From assembly GCA_965263205.1 (NCBI GenBank), contig CBDHHF010000005.1:1-64000 (forward strand): a DNA stretch of 64,000 nt, given 5' to 3'. A program made the translations under genes and the position numbers. Source of the stretch: JBCCIM01 sp965263205. Its GTDB lineage: Bacteria > Bacteroidota > Rhodothermia > Rhodothermales > JAHQVL01. Positions 63,316 to 64,000 of this stretch are shown in pieces. Numbering within the stretch: position 1 is the first letter of the stretch; each line of letters begins with the position of its first letter. Below the pieces are notes generated by a model that ran no database searches, was not told the DNA's origin, and saw only the letters and a list, made by a program, of their open reading frames with translations.

Positions 63316-64000
63316 ATGAAAAAGTCCCTCCTCTTCTGCATTACCTTGCTATTCACAGTGTTGAGCAGTCCTGCTTTTGCCTCGATATCTACGGATGGCG
63401 AATATGGAATTGTAATCGAGGGCTACGACTGGGGGCCGGCTGTGAGCAAAGTCATGCTATCGCTGGACAAACCGGTCACAACAGTAAACTGGCGCAATTA
63501 CGAGGTCCTGGTACAACGGTCGTCAGATTGCGAAAACATCCCTGCCAGTCAGCGGCTGGGTAGCCGGCGCGTGATCACCGGGTATGTATCAGATGCAGCC
63601 GGCAACCGGTTAACCGAAGGGAATCATGTCACGCTCGTGTTAGCCGTAGCGCCCAATCTACCCATCGGATCACCCATGCAGTACTCACAGGCAAAAGGCT
63701 GCCCCGGCAATGCCTGGGTCGACTATAAAATGACCATCAGGGATGAAACGAGCGGATCAATCTGGGACAGGGAAGTTAATCGCATCATGCCCATTATTGA
63801 TCGTTTTGATCTTTCGGGTGCGTTTTCAGATGATAGCGGTATTGCCCTTACCTACGCCGCATACAGCCCCGAAACCAACAACGAAAAATCTCCCCTCCTG
63901 ATTTGGCTGCACGGCGGCGGCGAAGGCGGCACGGATCCGTCCATTCCCCTGGCAGCCAACCGCGCAGCAAACTATGCATCCGACGAAATCCAGGCGATTA
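63316..64000 (+). CDS. Exported alpha/beta-hydrolase (peptidase/esterase-type), partial
   Basis: The frame starts at ATG 63316 (KKSLLFCITLLFTVLSSPAFAS, signal peptide) and runs off the right edge, giving 228 codons. About 150 residues of beta-rich sequence follow (VEGYDWGPAVSKVML-like, GYVSDAAGNRLTEGNHVTLVLAVAPNL), then the start of an alpha/beta-hydrolase: ALTYAAYSPETNNEKSPLLIWLHGGGEGGTD. LIWLHGGGEGG is the oxyanion region of PHB-depolymerase- and feruloyl-esterase-like enzymes. The catalytic Ser lies beyond the window, so activity cannot be judged. Confidence 0.82.
   Translation, partial: MKKSLLFCITLLFTVLSSPAFASISTDGEYGIVIEGYDWGPAVSKVMLSLDKPVTTVNWRNYEVLVQRSSDCENIPASQRLGSRRVITGYVSDAAGNRLTEGNHVTLVLAVAPNLPIGSPMQYSQAKGCPGNAWVDYKMTIRDETSGSIWDREVNRIMPIIDRFDLSGAFSDDSGIALTYAAYSPETNNEKSPLLIWLHGGGEGGTDPSIPLAANRAANYASDEIQAI

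Overview
The window looks like a chromosomal piece of a marine or soil heterotroph in the FCB superphylum, most likely Rhodothermota (Rhodothermia or Balneolia-like). Pointers are type IX secretion (T9SS) C-terminal sorting domains on large secreted proteins, a TonB-dependent receptor with an N-terminal carboxypeptidase-regulatory-like domain, DUF5916, DUF6503 and DUF4331 proteins, many lipoproteins, few clear Shine-Dalgarno sites and roughly balanced base composition. No rRNA, tRNA or CRISPR array was recognised. The phylum assignment is inference from protein style, not from a marker gene.

Layout. 1-1.07 kb: 3' portion missing of an SbcD-like phosphoesterase. 1.7-18 kb: a divergent eukaryotic-type phosphosignalling locus. 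On the minus strand are an FHA protein with a TagH-like tail, an FHA-membrane-degenerate transglycosylase protein, a PP2C phosphatase, a PEGA-domain Ser/Thr kinase and two tandem TPR-CsgG-like proteins (the upstream copy frameshifted). On the plus strand are a 1603-residue T9SS beta-propeller/LRR protein, a second PEGA kinase and a TPR protein. 18-29 kb: DUF1223 protein with a 34-residue membrane peptide, GvpU-like protein, soluble histidine kinase with degenerate receivers, NRAMP-like transporter, HerA-like ATPase, acyl desaturase and a TPR protein. 29-36.5 kb: T9SS-exported DUF4331 protein, STAND-ATPase regulator, Crp/Fnr regulator, and a DUF7009/small membrane protein/DUF2892 cluster, with two inverted copies of a structured repeat, one of them inside a MITE with a clear target duplication, followed by a patch of CTCTCGAGAG repeats. 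36.4-41 kb: a Mla-type lipid transport operon (STAS-MlaE, MlaF, MlaD, PqiC-like lipoprotein) plus a CNBD-AlbA_2 protein. 41-64 kb: a mostly secreted or envelope-associated gene set (esterases, DUF5916 barrel, DsbD, redoxin, DoxX, intradiol dioxygenase, TonB receptor, DUF1593, TPR lipoprotein) ending in a truncated alpha/beta hydrolase.

How the genes may work together. The 1.7-18 kb locus holds every component of a phospho-threonine circuit (two kinases, a phosphatase, two FHA readers) together with envelope outputs (CsgG-like proteins, a periplasmic wall-binding-type domain, a giant exported adhesin), but no type VI secretion genes. I consider it the best candidate for an undescribed system here. 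The 49-55 kb genes are consistent with an envelope thiol-redox and small-molecule detoxification set.

Three genes (3.6, 36.65 and 38.46 kb) carry single-base frameshifts in otherwise well conserved families. This may be sequence error or real decay. The palindrome GCCGGC is conspicuously frequent throughout.
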